Origin: Paenibacillus plantarum
GTDB taxonomy: Bacteria; Bacillota; Bacilli; Paenibacillales; NBRC-103111
Assembly: GCF_013141695.1 (NCBI RefSeq)
Contig: NZ_WHNY01000075.1
Coordinates: 744,001 to 808,000 of the forward strand
Direction: 5' to 3'
DNA: 64,000 nucleotides
The translations under genes and the position numbers were made by a program. The notes below the pieces were generated by a model. The model saw only the letters and a program-made list of their open reading frames with translations, was not told the origin of the DNA and ran no database searches. This document shows, piece after piece, positions 35,621-43,769 of the stretch; position 1 is the stretch's first letter, and every line of letters begins with the position of its first letter.

Positions 35621-36916
35621 ATGGCTGATTTACGAACGAATCTAGCTGGAATTGTGTCACCCAACCCTTTCTGGTTGGCATCGGCTCCGCCAACGAACAC
35701 GGGGTATCAGGTTCAGCGGGCTTTTGAAGCGGGATGGGGTGGCGCCGTGTGGAAAACGCTTGGCGATCCGATTATCAATACATCCTCGCGTTTCGCTGCT
35801 GTCCATTTCAACGGACAACGCGTTGCGGGCTTTAACAATATCGAGTTGATCACCGATCGTCCGCTTGAGGTTAATCTCAAGGAAATCTATGAAACGAAGA
35901 AGCGATTTCCGAATCATACACTGGTCGTGTCCTTAATGGTTGAGCCCAAGCGTGACAAGTGGCACGAGATCGTCAAAAAGGTCGAAGCCGTTGGCGTAGA
36001 CGGACTTGAACTGAATTTCGGATGTCCGCATGGTATGGCGGAGCGTGGCATGGGAGCGGCATCCGGGCAGCAGCCTGATCTTGTGGAGGCGCAGACGATG
36101 TGGGCGAAGGAAGCGGCCCAGACGCCCGTGATCGTGAAACTGACACCGAACATCACAGATATCACAAGCACCGCTTTAGCGGCGGTTCGTGGCGGGGCAG
36201 ATGCGATCTCGCTCATCAACACGATAAACTCGTTGGCAGGTGTCGACATTGACTCATGGAACACCATTCCTCATGTTGGCGGCAAAGGCTCACATGGCGG
36301 TTATTGCGGTCCTGCTGTGAAGCCCATTGCCCTTCATATGGTCGCAGATTGCGCGCGTAATCCAGGGGTCAATATTCCAATTTCCGGCATTGGCGGTATT
36401 TCCAATTGGCGCGATGCGGTTGAATTTATGCTCATGGGCGCAACAGGTGTTCAAGTGTGCACAGCCGCCATGCATCATGGCTTCCGGATCGTGGAGGATA
36501 TGATCGATGGATTGAATAACTATTTGGATGAAAAAGGGCTAGCCAGTGTCTCCGAGTTGATCGGTAAATCCGTCCCGCGCTATGCGGATTGGGGAAATTT
36601 GGATTTGAACTATGCCGTAGTTGCCAAGATCGACACGGAAACGTGTATTAACTGCAATAAGTGCCATATTGCCTGCGAGGATACCTCGCATCAATGCATT
36701 GAGCGACATACGGATGAGCAAGGGAAGTCCTTTTTGCAAGTGAGGGAAGAGGACTGTGTAGGGTGTAATTTATGCGCGATTGTGTGCCCCGTAGATGGTG
36801 CGATCTCGATGGTTGAGGTGAAGGGGACCGAGGAGCCAATGACGTGGAACGAACGTCAAACGGCTGTTGCCAAGCTGACAGAGGGAAAAGATGCCGATAA
36901 GAAGGAGGCTGTGTAG
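35621..36916 (+). CDS. preA: Dihydropyrimidine dehydrogenase catalytic subunit
   Basis: 431 residues. The FMN-binding DHOD-like barrel spans about 1-320 (FWLASAPPTNTGYQV, GLELNFGCPHGM, GGYCGPAVKPIALHM). The C-terminal ferredoxin domain has two cluster motifs (CINCNKCHIACEDTSHQC and CVGCNLCAIVCPVDGAI). The active-site loop around residues 120-145 that holds the proton-donor Cys in this family includes NFGCPHG. First step of the reductive pathway with PreT. The stop codon is two bases before the dihydropyrimidinase ATG. Confidence 0.94.
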   Translation: MADLRTNLAGIVSPNPFWLASAPPTNTGYQVQRAFEAGWGGAVWKTLGDPIINTSSRFAAVHFNGQRVAGFNNIELITDRPLEVNLKEIYETKKRFPNHTLVVSLMVEPKRDKWHEIVKKVEAVGVDGLELNFGCPHGMAERGMGAASGQQPDLVEAQTMWAKEAAQTPVIVKLTPNITDITSTALAAVRGGADAISLINTINSLAGVDIDSWNTIPHVGGKGSHGGYCGPAVKPIALHMVADCARNPGVNIPISGIGGISNWRDAVEFMLMGATGVQVCTAAMHHGFRIVEDMIDGLNNYLDEKGLASVSELIGKSVPRYADWGNLDLNYAVVAKIDTETCINCNKCHIACEDTSHQCIERHTDEQGKSFLQVREEDCVGCNLCAIVCPVDGAISMVEVKGTEEPMTWNERQTAVAKLTEGKDADKKEAV

Positions 36917-36918
36917 TC

Positions 36919-38361
36919 ATGGCCAAACTCATTAAGAATGGAACGATTGTCACTGCAACGGATCACTATCAAGGGGATATTCTCATCGAAGATGGGTTGA
37001 TTACCGGGATTGGTTTGAACCTTTCACGTGAAGGCGCAGAGATTGTAGATGTCACAGGAAAATATGTTTTTCCTGGCGGTATTGATCCGCATACGCATCT
37101 GGATATGCCATTTGGCGGGACGGTCACTGCTGATGATTTCGAGACAGGCACGATAGCTGCTGCCTTTGGCGGAACGACGACTGTGATTGATTTTTGCCTG
37201 ACGAATAAAGGGAAACCGCTTAGTCAGTCTGTTCAGACATGGCATCAGAAAGCAGAAGGCAAAGCTGTCATCGACTATAGCTTCCATCTCATGATTGCGG
37301 AAATCAATGATGAGGTGCTGGCTGAGTTACCGAGCATGATTCATGATGAAGGTATCACGTCACTGAAGGTTTTTATGGCGTATAAGAATGTCTTTCAAGC
37401 GGATGACGGCACCCTATATAGGACTTTGCTTGAGGCGAAAAAGCACGGTGCACTCGTTATGGTACATGCGGAGAATGGCGATGTGATTGAGTATTTGATT
37501 AAAGAAGCGCTTGAAGCGGGTCAGACTGATCCAATTTATCACGCGCTGACTCGGCCATCCTTGATTGAAGGGGAAGCGACAGGGCGTGCTGCCAAACTCA
37601 CCGCATTAGCCAACTCTCAGCTTTATGTGGTGCATGTGACGTGTGAAGAGGCTGTGCAGCAAATTACAGAGGCGCGGAATCGCGGTGTCGATATCTGGGG
37701 AGAAACGTGTCCGCAGTATCTGATGCTTGATCAATCCTATTTGGAAAAGCCTGACTTTGAAGGCGCGAAATACGTGTGGTCTCCACCACTTCGGCCGAAG
37801 TTTCACCAAGACGTGCTGTGGAATGCGTTGAAAACGGGGCAGCTGCAGACGGTCGGCTCGGATCAATGCTCGTTTAATTTTAACGGTCAAAAAGATTTAG
37901 GGCTCGGCGACTTCAGCAAAATTCCCAACGGTGGACCTTGTATCGAGGATCGTTTCTCTATTCTGTTCTCTGAAGGGGTGGGGAAAGGCCGAATTACGCT
38001 GAATCAGTTCGTGGATATTGTGTCGACGCGAAGCGCCAAGCTGTTTGGTTTGTTTCCGAAAAAGGGGACGATTGCGGTCGGCGGGGACGCGGATATTGTG
38101 ATTTTTGATCCGAATGCGAAACGCACGATTTCCGCCGAAACCCACCATATGAATGTGGATTATAATCCGTTCGAAGGGATTGAAATTACTGGGGAGCCCG
38201 TGACGGTATTGTCGCGTGGAGCCTATGTCATTCGGGATAAACAGTTCGTAGGAGAAGCGGGAAATGGTCAATTCATCAAGAGGGGAACATATGTTTCATT
38301 TTCCTCGCAGGTGACTCAACCGAAGAAGGAAACGGTTCAAGGAGGTACTCCTTATGTCTGA
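36919..38361 (+). CDS. pydB: Dihydropyrimidinase (D-hydantoinase)
   Basis: 480 residues of the cyclic amidohydrolase superfamily. Binuclear zinc ligands are visible: HxH in GIDPHTHLDMPFG, the carboxylated Lys in SLKVFMAYK, His in VMVHAENGDV and VVHVTCEEAV, and Asp in GSDQCSF. Opens the ring of dihydrouracil/dihydrothymine to N-carbamoyl-beta-amino acids. Many members also act on 5-substituted hydantoins, and the M20 carbamoylase in this operon makes hydantoin use possible. The end overlaps the next small gene by eight bases. Confidence 0.94.
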   Translation: MAKLIKNGTIVTATDHYQGDILIEDGLITGIGLNLSREGAEIVDVTGKYVFPGGIDPHTHLDMPFGGTVTADDFETGTIAAAFGGTTTVIDFCLTNKGKPLSQSVQTWHQKAEGKAVIDYSFHLMIAEINDEVLAELPSMIHDEGITSLKVFMAYKNVFQADDGTLYRTLLEAKKHGALVMVHAENGDVIEYLIKEALEAGQTDPIYHALTRPSLIEGEATGRAAKLTALANSQLYVVHVTCEEAVQQITEARNRGVDIWGETCPQYLMLDQSYLEKPDFEGAKYVWSPPLRPKFHQDVLWNALKTGQLQTVGSDQCSFNFNGQKDLGLGDFSKIPNGGPCIEDRFSILFSEGVGKGRITLNQFVDIVSTRSAKLFGLFPKKGTIAVGGDADIVIFDPNAKRTISAETHHMNVDYNPFEGIEITGEPVTVLSRGAYVIRDKQFVGEAGNGQFIKRGTYVSFSSQVTQPKKETVQGGTPYV

Positions 38362-38569
38362 ATTTGAGCTTTTTCAATCGGAAAAGCAGAAACTTGACGG
38401 CTACGTCGCGCAGAAATTCAAAATAGTCGGCGTGCTCGAGGATCTAGAAGGGGCATGGCTAGACCTCGAGCACCCCGGCGGTGAAACCGCGAGGCTTCAT
38501 TTGACGACGGCGAACGCCAGGAAGTACTACGTTAATGTACTATTGTCACAGGGCAAAACCAAAGCTTAA
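38354..38569 (+). CDS. Unknown 71-residue protein of the pyrimidine operon
   Basis: ATG 38354 lies inside the end of the dihydropyrimidinase gene behind a strong CAAGGAGG, so it is translationally coupled. The product is soluble, charged, and reads MSEFELFQSEKQKLDGYVAQ, then a small beta-rich middle (GVLEDLEGAWLDLEHPGG) and a basic end. No family recognised. Being last in a tightly packed catabolic operon suggests an accessory or regulatory role. Its stop overlaps the end of the convergent PucR gene by four bases. Confidence 0.8.
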   Translation: MSEFELFQSEKQKLDGYVAQKFKIVGVLEDLEGAWLDLEHPGGETARLHLTTANARKYYVNVLLSQGKTKA

Positions 38570-40173
38570 TGGATGGCTCCGTTCAAATATTCATAGCCAT
38601 GCATGGCGAGTTCCAGTGCGATTCGCTTCTGTGGCTGCATGAAGTCGTCTCCGAGGATCGCAGCAATTTTGTCCAGCCGATGGTATAACGTTTGCCGAAC
38701 GATGAACAGTTCCTTGGCTGTTTCCTGTTTTGAGCCGGATAGCGCTAGATACATGTGCAATGTTTTCAATAGCTGGCCATTTTTCTCGTGATCATAGGCG
38801 ATAATCCCATTGAGATAACCGTCTATGAAGGAAGTAAGTTCTCCAGTTTGCTTCATGAGTAGGATCACTTTGTAGATATGAAGTTCGTGATAGAAAGGCT
38901 TCGGGAGAACGCCGATATCTTTCTGGATCTCTAACGTTTGTAGGGCAGTTTCATAACTGACTTGAATTTGGAGCGGATCGCTAATTGATTGGCCAATCCC
39001 CATTAGCGTCGGAAACAGCAGTGTTTCTTGTGTTTTATGAAAGCGTTGGATCGTACGTAAAATTCGTTCATGACTAGTACCAGAAGGCATTTGATCTATG
39101 AGGATGAAGACGATCCGGTGCTCGTACACCGTTGGGAGTAAATAAAAGCCTTCTCTTTCAAATAAGGAGCGGGCGATCATTTGTTTCTGAATTAGGAGTG
39201 TTTCCTGCTCTCTGGAACTATTGCTTCCTGCGGCTTTATCGAAGACACATAAGATGATTGGACCTAGTTTCATCGGAGGCTTGATGGTCATGACATAGTC
39301 ACGAATATCCTGAAGCGAATGCTTGCCGACTAACCAATCGGTCACCCATAGATCCTGTTTGTAACGGGTTTTCTCTTCGATATAGGTCGTACGCATCATC
39401 TCTTGGGCAATAGCGGTCGCACATCGATCCAAAGCAAGGATTTGGTACTCGCTCAGCTCTTGTTCGGCATATAAAAGTAGGTCTGCGAACAAATGTTCTA
39501 GTGCGAGAATGGGGCGATGAGCAAGCTTGTTTTTGACATCGAAAAGGTGAAACATTTCGCCGTAAATCCATTTCTCATAAAACGCAGCACCATCTGATTT
39601 GGGAAGCGAAGGGACGAATACGGAGGAATCCGTATCGAATGGGAAGAAAGCGACCTGCGCTTGCGTCGTCTCGTGCAGCAGTTTGAGAAGTGGGTGCAAG
39701 CCTTTGCCTGACAAAAGCAGTTGATTGAGCTTGGTGGAGAGGGATTCTAGATCGGAAACCATTTTGTGATGCTGGTGAATGAAATGCGTATGTAAATCCT
39801 GCGTGATATCAATGTAACGGACTTCCTCATGGAAAAAAATAAGCGGAAAATTTGCTTGAAGGGCAAGTGCCTTCATGCTTTCTAGCGGATGCTTCGTATA
39901 GGTGCCTAGCTCGATACAAAGACCGGAAGCACCGCTGTCAATTAATTGCTGCAAGAACGAAAGGCTTGTTTCCTCATTGTCCTGCCAACCAATTCCCGTG
40001 CTAAGAATAAGCTCATTTCCGTTCAAAAGGTGACCGACTTGCGTAACTTCCATGATGTGAACCCAGCGAACTTTACGGGCCAGTGCTTCTTCCGTAGCAA
40101 TGGTTTCGGCCTTCTGAAAGAGCGGGCGCTGCAGAATATCGTGCACGGTTAATTGCAATAGGGTCTGTACCAA
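38566..40173 (-). CDS. PucR-family transcriptional regulator
   Basis: 535 residues. N-terminal PucR ligand domain (LTVHDILQRPLFQKAETIA, then GNELILSTGIGW) of about 125 residues, a central GGDEF-like CdaR region, and a C-terminal PucR-type helix-turn-helix (ALSGSKQETAKELFIVRQTLYHRLDKI as split motifs). B. subtilis PucR controls purine catabolism, and members next to preTA/pydB genes likely sense pyrimidine or hydantoin intermediates. It converges on the catabolic operon and diverges from mmsA, so it probably controls both. Confidence 0.9.
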   Translation of the reverse strand: MVQTLLQLTVHDILQRPLFQKAETIATEEALARKVRWVHIMEVTQVGHLLNGNELILSTGIGWQDNEETSLSFLQQLIDSGASGLCIELGTYTKHPLESMKALALQANFPLIFFHEEVRYIDITQDLHTHFIHQHHKMVSDLESLSTKLNQLLLSGKGLHPLLKLLHETTQAQVAFFPFDTDSSVFVPSLPKSDGAAFYEKWIYGEMFHLFDVKNKLAHRPILALEHLFADLLLYAEQELSEYQILALDRCATAIAQEMMRTTYIEEKTRYKQDLWVTDWLVGKHSLQDIRDYVMTIKPPMKLGPIILCVFDKAAGSNSSREQETLLIQKQMIARSLFEREGFYLLPTVYEHRIVFILIDQMPSGTSHERILRTIQRFHKTQETLLFPTLMGIGQSISDPLQIQVSYETALQTLEIQKDIGVLPKPFYHELHIYKVILLMKQTGELTSFIDGYLNGIIAYDHEKNGQLLKTLHMYLALSGSKQETAKELFIVRQTLYHRLDKIAAILGDDFMQPQKRIALELAMHGYEYLNGAIH

Positions 40174-40184
40174 GCGAAATCACC

Positions 40185-40203
40185 ACTTTCATGTAAGGAA
40201 AGT
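40185..40203. promoter_or_regulatory. Inverted repeat in the pucR-mmsA divergent region
   Basis: ACTTTC-ATGTAAG-GAAAGT, perfect 6-bp arms with a 7-bp spacer, 12 bases from the pucR start. A candidate regulator site. I could not relate it to a published PucR box. Confidence 0.4.
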
Positions 40204-40297
40204 TAACGTAATTGCGAAAAGTAAGGGAATGAACCCTATTATACAATGTGTCCAATGACTTGTGGAGAAAATTTATTGCCCCAGGAGATGAACGGCG

Positions 40298-41740
40298 ATG
40301 ACGGACCTGCAAAATTTAATTAACGGCGTTTGGGTAGACGCAACAAGTGGGGAAATGAGTGATGTCATCAATCCTGCAACAGGAGGAGTGATTGCGCGTG
40401 TGCCACTTTCTTCAGCTGAGGATGTTAAGCAAGCTGTAGCTGCTGCACAAGATGCGTTTGAAACATGGAGTAGAACACCTGTTCCCAAACGTGCACGCGT
40501 CTTATTTCATTATTGGCAGCTGCTTCAAGCTCACGAGCATGAACTTGCTGAATTGATTACCCGAGAGAACGGGAAAAGCTACAAAGAGGCACTTGGTGAA
40601 GTGCTTCGCGGCATTGAGTGCGTAGAATTTGCAGCTGGTGCACCGTCCCACATGATGGGGACGACACTCGCTAATATTTCTGCGGAAATGGATTCCGAGT
40701 TATTTCGGGTGCCATTAGGCGTAGTCGGAGGTATTACACCATTTAACTTCCCCATGATGGTGCCATGCTGGATGTTTCCGCTTGCCATTGCACTTGGGAA
40801 CACCTTCGTCTTGAAGCCTTCCGAACGCACACCGTTGACCGCGATGAAATTAGCCGCATTGCTCCAAGAAGCTGGTCTTCCTGATGGTGTGCTCAATGTC
40901 GTGCATGGTGCCCATGACGTGGTTAATGAGCTGACGTCGTCCCCTTCTGTCAAAGCCGTATCCTTCGTTGGCTCGCAGCCAGTGGCTAAGTATGTGTATG
41001 AACGAGCATCCGCTGCTGGTAAAAGAGTGCAAGCCCTCGCAGGCGCCAAAAACTATCATATCGTCATGCCCGATGCCCATCAGGAGAAAACGATCGAGAA
41101 TATCGTCATGTCTTCTTTCGGTTCTGCTGGTGAGCGCTGTATGGCGTGTTCCGCTGTCGTTGTTGTTGGCGATGGGGATGCGTTTGTTGGCGGGTTGACG
41201 GAAGCTGCTGCTCAGTTGGTACTTGGCAGTGGGATGGAGGAGCAGGTGACACTGACTCCGATTATCCGAGATGAGCAGCGTACACGGATCACGAGCTACA
41301 TTGAGAAAGGGATCACGGAAGGTGCTGATCTACTGATCGACGGGAGAACAGTTGAAGCGTGTGAAGGAGAGGGGTTCTTCCTCGGAGCCACGATATTCGA
41401 TCATGTCAAACCGGAGATGACGATTGCCAAAGAGGAGATATTCGGGCCTGTCTTGTCGTTATTCCGCGCGGCGGATTTGACTAGCGCTCTGGAGTTAGTG
41501 AATCAGTCACGGTTCGGGAACTCAGCGGTTATTTACACGGAGAATGCGAAGGCAGTGCGCCAATTCCGCGAGGAAGTAGAAGCAGGGATGCTTGGTGTCA
41601 ATGTTGGAGTGCCTGCGCCGATGGCCTTCTTCCCCTTCTCAGGCTGGAAGGATTCCTTCTATGGCGACTTGCATGCCAACGGGAAAGACGGTGTTGAATT
41701 TTATACGAAAAAGAAAATGATTACCTCGCGGTATTTTTGA
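40298..41740 (+). CDS. mmsA: CoA-acylating methylmalonate-semialdehyde dehydrogenase
   Basis: 480 residues of the aldehyde dehydrogenase superfamily. The catalytic Cys is in GSAGERCMACSAVV, the family form of MmsA/IolA, and the substrate-specific IFGPVLSLFRA and GWKDSFYGDLHANGKDG segments are present. It oxidises malonate semialdehyde to acetyl-CoA and methylmalonate semialdehyde to propionyl-CoA, with CO2 and NADH. It thus ends the uracil/thymine route begun by the neighbouring operon. Propionyl-CoA could enter the methylcitrate cluster at 50.9 kb. AGGAGATG stands before the ATG. Confidence 0.92.
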   Translation: MTDLQNLINGVWVDATSGEMSDVINPATGGVIARVPLSSAEDVKQAVAAAQDAFETWSRTPVPKRARVLFHYWQLLQAHEHELAELITRENGKSYKEALGEVLRGIECVEFAAGAPSHMMGTTLANISAEMDSELFRVPLGVVGGITPFNFPMMVPCWMFPLAIALGNTFVLKPSERTPLTAMKLAALLQEAGLPDGVLNVVHGAHDVVNELTSSPSVKAVSFVGSQPVAKYVYERASAAGKRVQALAGAKNYHIVMPDAHQEKTIENIVMSSFGSAGERCMACSAVVVVGDGDAFVGGLTEAAAQLVLGSGMEEQVTLTPIIRDEQRTRITSYIEKGITEGADLLIDGRTVEACEGEGFFLGATIFDHVKPEMTIAKEEIFGPVLSLFRAADLTSALELVNQSRFGNSAVIYTENAKAVRQFREEVEAGMLGVNVGVPAPMAFFPFSGWKDSFYGDLHANGKDGVEFYTKKKMITSRYF

Positions 41741-41756
41741 GTATGGATGGCTTATG

Positions 41757-41783
41757 AACCTGAGGTGGAGCCTCAGGTTTTTC
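41757..41783 (+). terminator. Terminator of mmsA
   Basis: 9-bp stem AACCTGAGG/CCTCAGGTT with a short loop and T4-5. Confidence 0.88.
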
Positions 41784-41786
41784 AGA

Positions 41787-41917
41787 GTGTGGAGGCGCAG
41801 TTCCGCGCCTGAAATCCAGCTAGGCCTGATTTCGATGCCTGTAGTGATGAAAAACATCACTACAGCTCAAAAGCCAAACTCTAGTGGATACCACACCGCC
41901 CAGAAGGCGGTTTTTTT
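41787..41917 (+). promoter_or_regulatory. Structured 5' leader / riboswitch-like candidate with terminator
   Basis: Helices follow each other without gaps: P1 GTGTGG (41787-41792) with CCACAC (41891-41896), P2 AGGCGC/GCGCCT (41793-41810), P3 GAAATC/GATTTC (41811-41833), P4 an 11-bp perfect hairpin CTGTAGTGATG/CATCACTACAG (41839-41865). A terminator ACCGCC/GGCGGT with T7 (41895-41917) shares two bases with the 3' strand of P1, so P1 and terminator compete. It lies between mmsA and an ABC exporter operon. It does not match a riboswitch consensus I know. No promoter is obvious. Confidence 0.45.
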
Positions 41918-41961
41918 CATTTTAACCAAACAGTCCGTTGTCGAGAAGGAGTCAATTTAGT

Positions 41962-42009
41962 ATGATGGAGTGTACGTCGAGAGGAATACGGAGGACTCCA
42001 TTACAATGA
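41962..42009 (+). CDS. 15-codon leader ORF before the ABC exporter
   Basis: AAGGAG (41947-41952) precedes ATG 41962. The frame reads MMECTSRGIRRTPLQ and its TGA (42007-42009) overlaps the ATG (42006-42008) of the ABC gene. This arrangement allows translational coupling or attenuation. It could be chance, as the ORF is very short. Confidence 0.35.
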   Translation: MMECTSRGIRRTPLQ

Positions 42010-43769
42010 AGAAAAACCGAAAAAACAGCAACTCCATGGGACAATACCGCGAGCTGCTTGGCCGCTATTTGTTCCCTCAGAAAGGGACGCTGATTGGACT
42101 AACACTCCTGTTGTTCGCATCCATCGGGCTGCAGCTGATTAATCCGCAAATTATCCGCTATTTTATTGATACCGCGCAGTCGCAGGGGGCGATGCAGCCT
42201 CTTTTTACGGCGGCGCTTCTGTTCATTGGATTTGCATTAGTGCAGCAGCTTGTATCAGTAATTGCGACCTATTTTAGTGAAAATGTTGGTTGGAAAACAA
42301 CGAATAAACTACGGGTTGATTTAGCAGCCCATTGTCTGTCGTTGGATATGTCTTTTCATAAAAGTCATACATCAGGCTCGCTGATTGAACGTGTGGATGG
42401 GGATGTGAATGCGCTTGCGAATTTCTTTTCCAGTATGATCATTCATTTATTTGGAAATGTGCTGCTTATGGCAGGTATTCTCGTTCTTTTATTCCGGGAA
42501 AATTGGTTAATTGGTGTGGGAATGGCTGTTTTCGTCGTTTGCGCGATTTACATGATTGGGTGGATTCGTCAATTTGCTGTGCCTGTTTGGGCGGGGTGGA
42601 GGCAAGCAAATGCGGAGTTTTATGGTTTTATCGGGGAACATCTGGAGGGAACAGAGGATATTCGCGCCAACGGTGCGGTACGCTTCGTGATGAATCGCTT
42701 TTATACGATGCTCCGAAAAATGCTGCCGCTACGCGTCAAAGCGTTCCTCGGTTTCTGTGCGATGTGGAACATGTCGATCTTTGTTTTCGCGTTAGGAAAT
42801 GCGATGGCGTTCGGGATCAGCGCCTATTTATGGCATGGTAATCATATTTCCTTGGGTACCGTATATTTAATTTTCTTCTACACGGAATTACTCGCTAAGC
42901 CGATCGAGAAGATTCGGACGCAAATGGAGGATTTGCAAAAGGCAGACGCAAGTATTTCCCGGATTCGTGAGCTATTCGCGATTAAATCTAAGATTCAAGA
43001 TGGAGCTGGGGCTGAGCTTCCGGATGGACCACTTGGGGTTGATTTCAAAGATGTCGTATTCAGTTATGATGACGATCAACCGACGATTGATCACCTGACG
43101 ATGACTTTGAAACCTGGTGAAGTGCTTGGGTTGCTTGGTCGAACAGGGAGCGGGAAGTCTACAATTGCGAGGTTATTATTGCGATTTTATGATCCGCAAA
43201 GTGGTGTGATTGCTCTAAGTGGTACTGACATTCGAGCTTGTAAACTACCAGAACTGCGGAAGCGTGTCGCGCTAGTGACACAAAATATTGAAATCATCCA
43301 AGGGACAATTCGTGATAATTTAACCTTTTATGATGAGTCGATTCGGGATGAACAGATTGTTGCAGTACTTCATGAACTTGGCTTAGGTGCTTGGTTTGAA
43401 GCGATGCCAGATGGCTTGGATACGGGGCTTGCATCGGGGGGGAGCAGTTTATCTGCTGGAGAGGCGCAGTTGTTGGCTTTTGCACGCGTATTCCTGACGA
43501 ATCCGGGACTGGTTATTATGGATGAAGCATCATCGCGTCTGGATCCATTGACCGAACAACGGATGGAGAAAGCCGTTTCCAAATTGTTAACGGAGCGCTC
43601 CTGCATTATGATTGCCCATCGACTTGCCACTGTACAGCGTGCCGATCACATCGTTATTTTGGATGGAGGGCGTGTGCTGGAATCTGGACGTAGAGAAGTT
43701 CTGGCTGCCGACCCGAATTCTAGGTTCAGCCAACTGCTCGCGACAGGGTTAGAGGAGGTGTTGGCATGA
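42006..43769 (+). CDS. Heterodimeric ABC exporter subunit, LSAGE-signature half
   Basis: 587 residues from ATG 42006, with CGGAGGA about 11 bases upstream. The frame extends to GTG 41970. Six membrane helices (about 30-310) precede a nucleotide-binding domain with Walker A GRTGSGKST, Q-loop VTQN, Walker B LVIMDEASS with catalytic Glu, and H-loop AHRLATVQ. The ABC signature is degenerate (SLSAGEAQ instead of LSGGQ). Coupled by a 4-base overlap to the second half. Together they make an asymmetric exporter of the BmrCD/TM287-288 kind. The substrate is unknown, perhaps drugs or lipids. Confidence 0.92.
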   Translation: MKKNRKNSNSMGQYRELLGRYLFPQKGTLIGLTLLLFASIGLQLINPQIIRYFIDTAQSQGAMQPLFTAALLFIGFALVQQLVSVIATYFSENVGWKTTNKLRVDLAAHCLSLDMSFHKSHTSGSLIERVDGDVNALANFFSSMIIHLFGNVLLMAGILVLLFRENWLIGVGMAVFVVCAIYMIGWIRQFAVPVWAGWRQANAEFYGFIGEHLEGTEDIRANGAVRFVMNRFYTMLRKMLPLRVKAFLGFCAMWNMSIFVFALGNAMAFGISAYLWHGNHISLGTVYLIFFYTELLAKPIEKIRTQMEDLQKADASISRIRELFAIKSKIQDGAGAELPDGPLGVDFKDVVFSYDDDQPTIDHLTMTLKPGEVLGLLGRTGSGKSTIARLLLRFYDPQSGVIALSGTDIRACKLPELRKRVALVTQNIEIIQGTIRDNLTFYDESIRDEQIVAVLHELGLGAWFEAMPDGLDTGLASGGSSLSAGEAQLLAFARVFLTNPGLVIMDEASSRLDPLTEQRMEKAVSKLLTERSCIMIAHRLATVQRADHIVILDGGRVLESGRREVLAADPNSRFSQLLATGLEEVLA

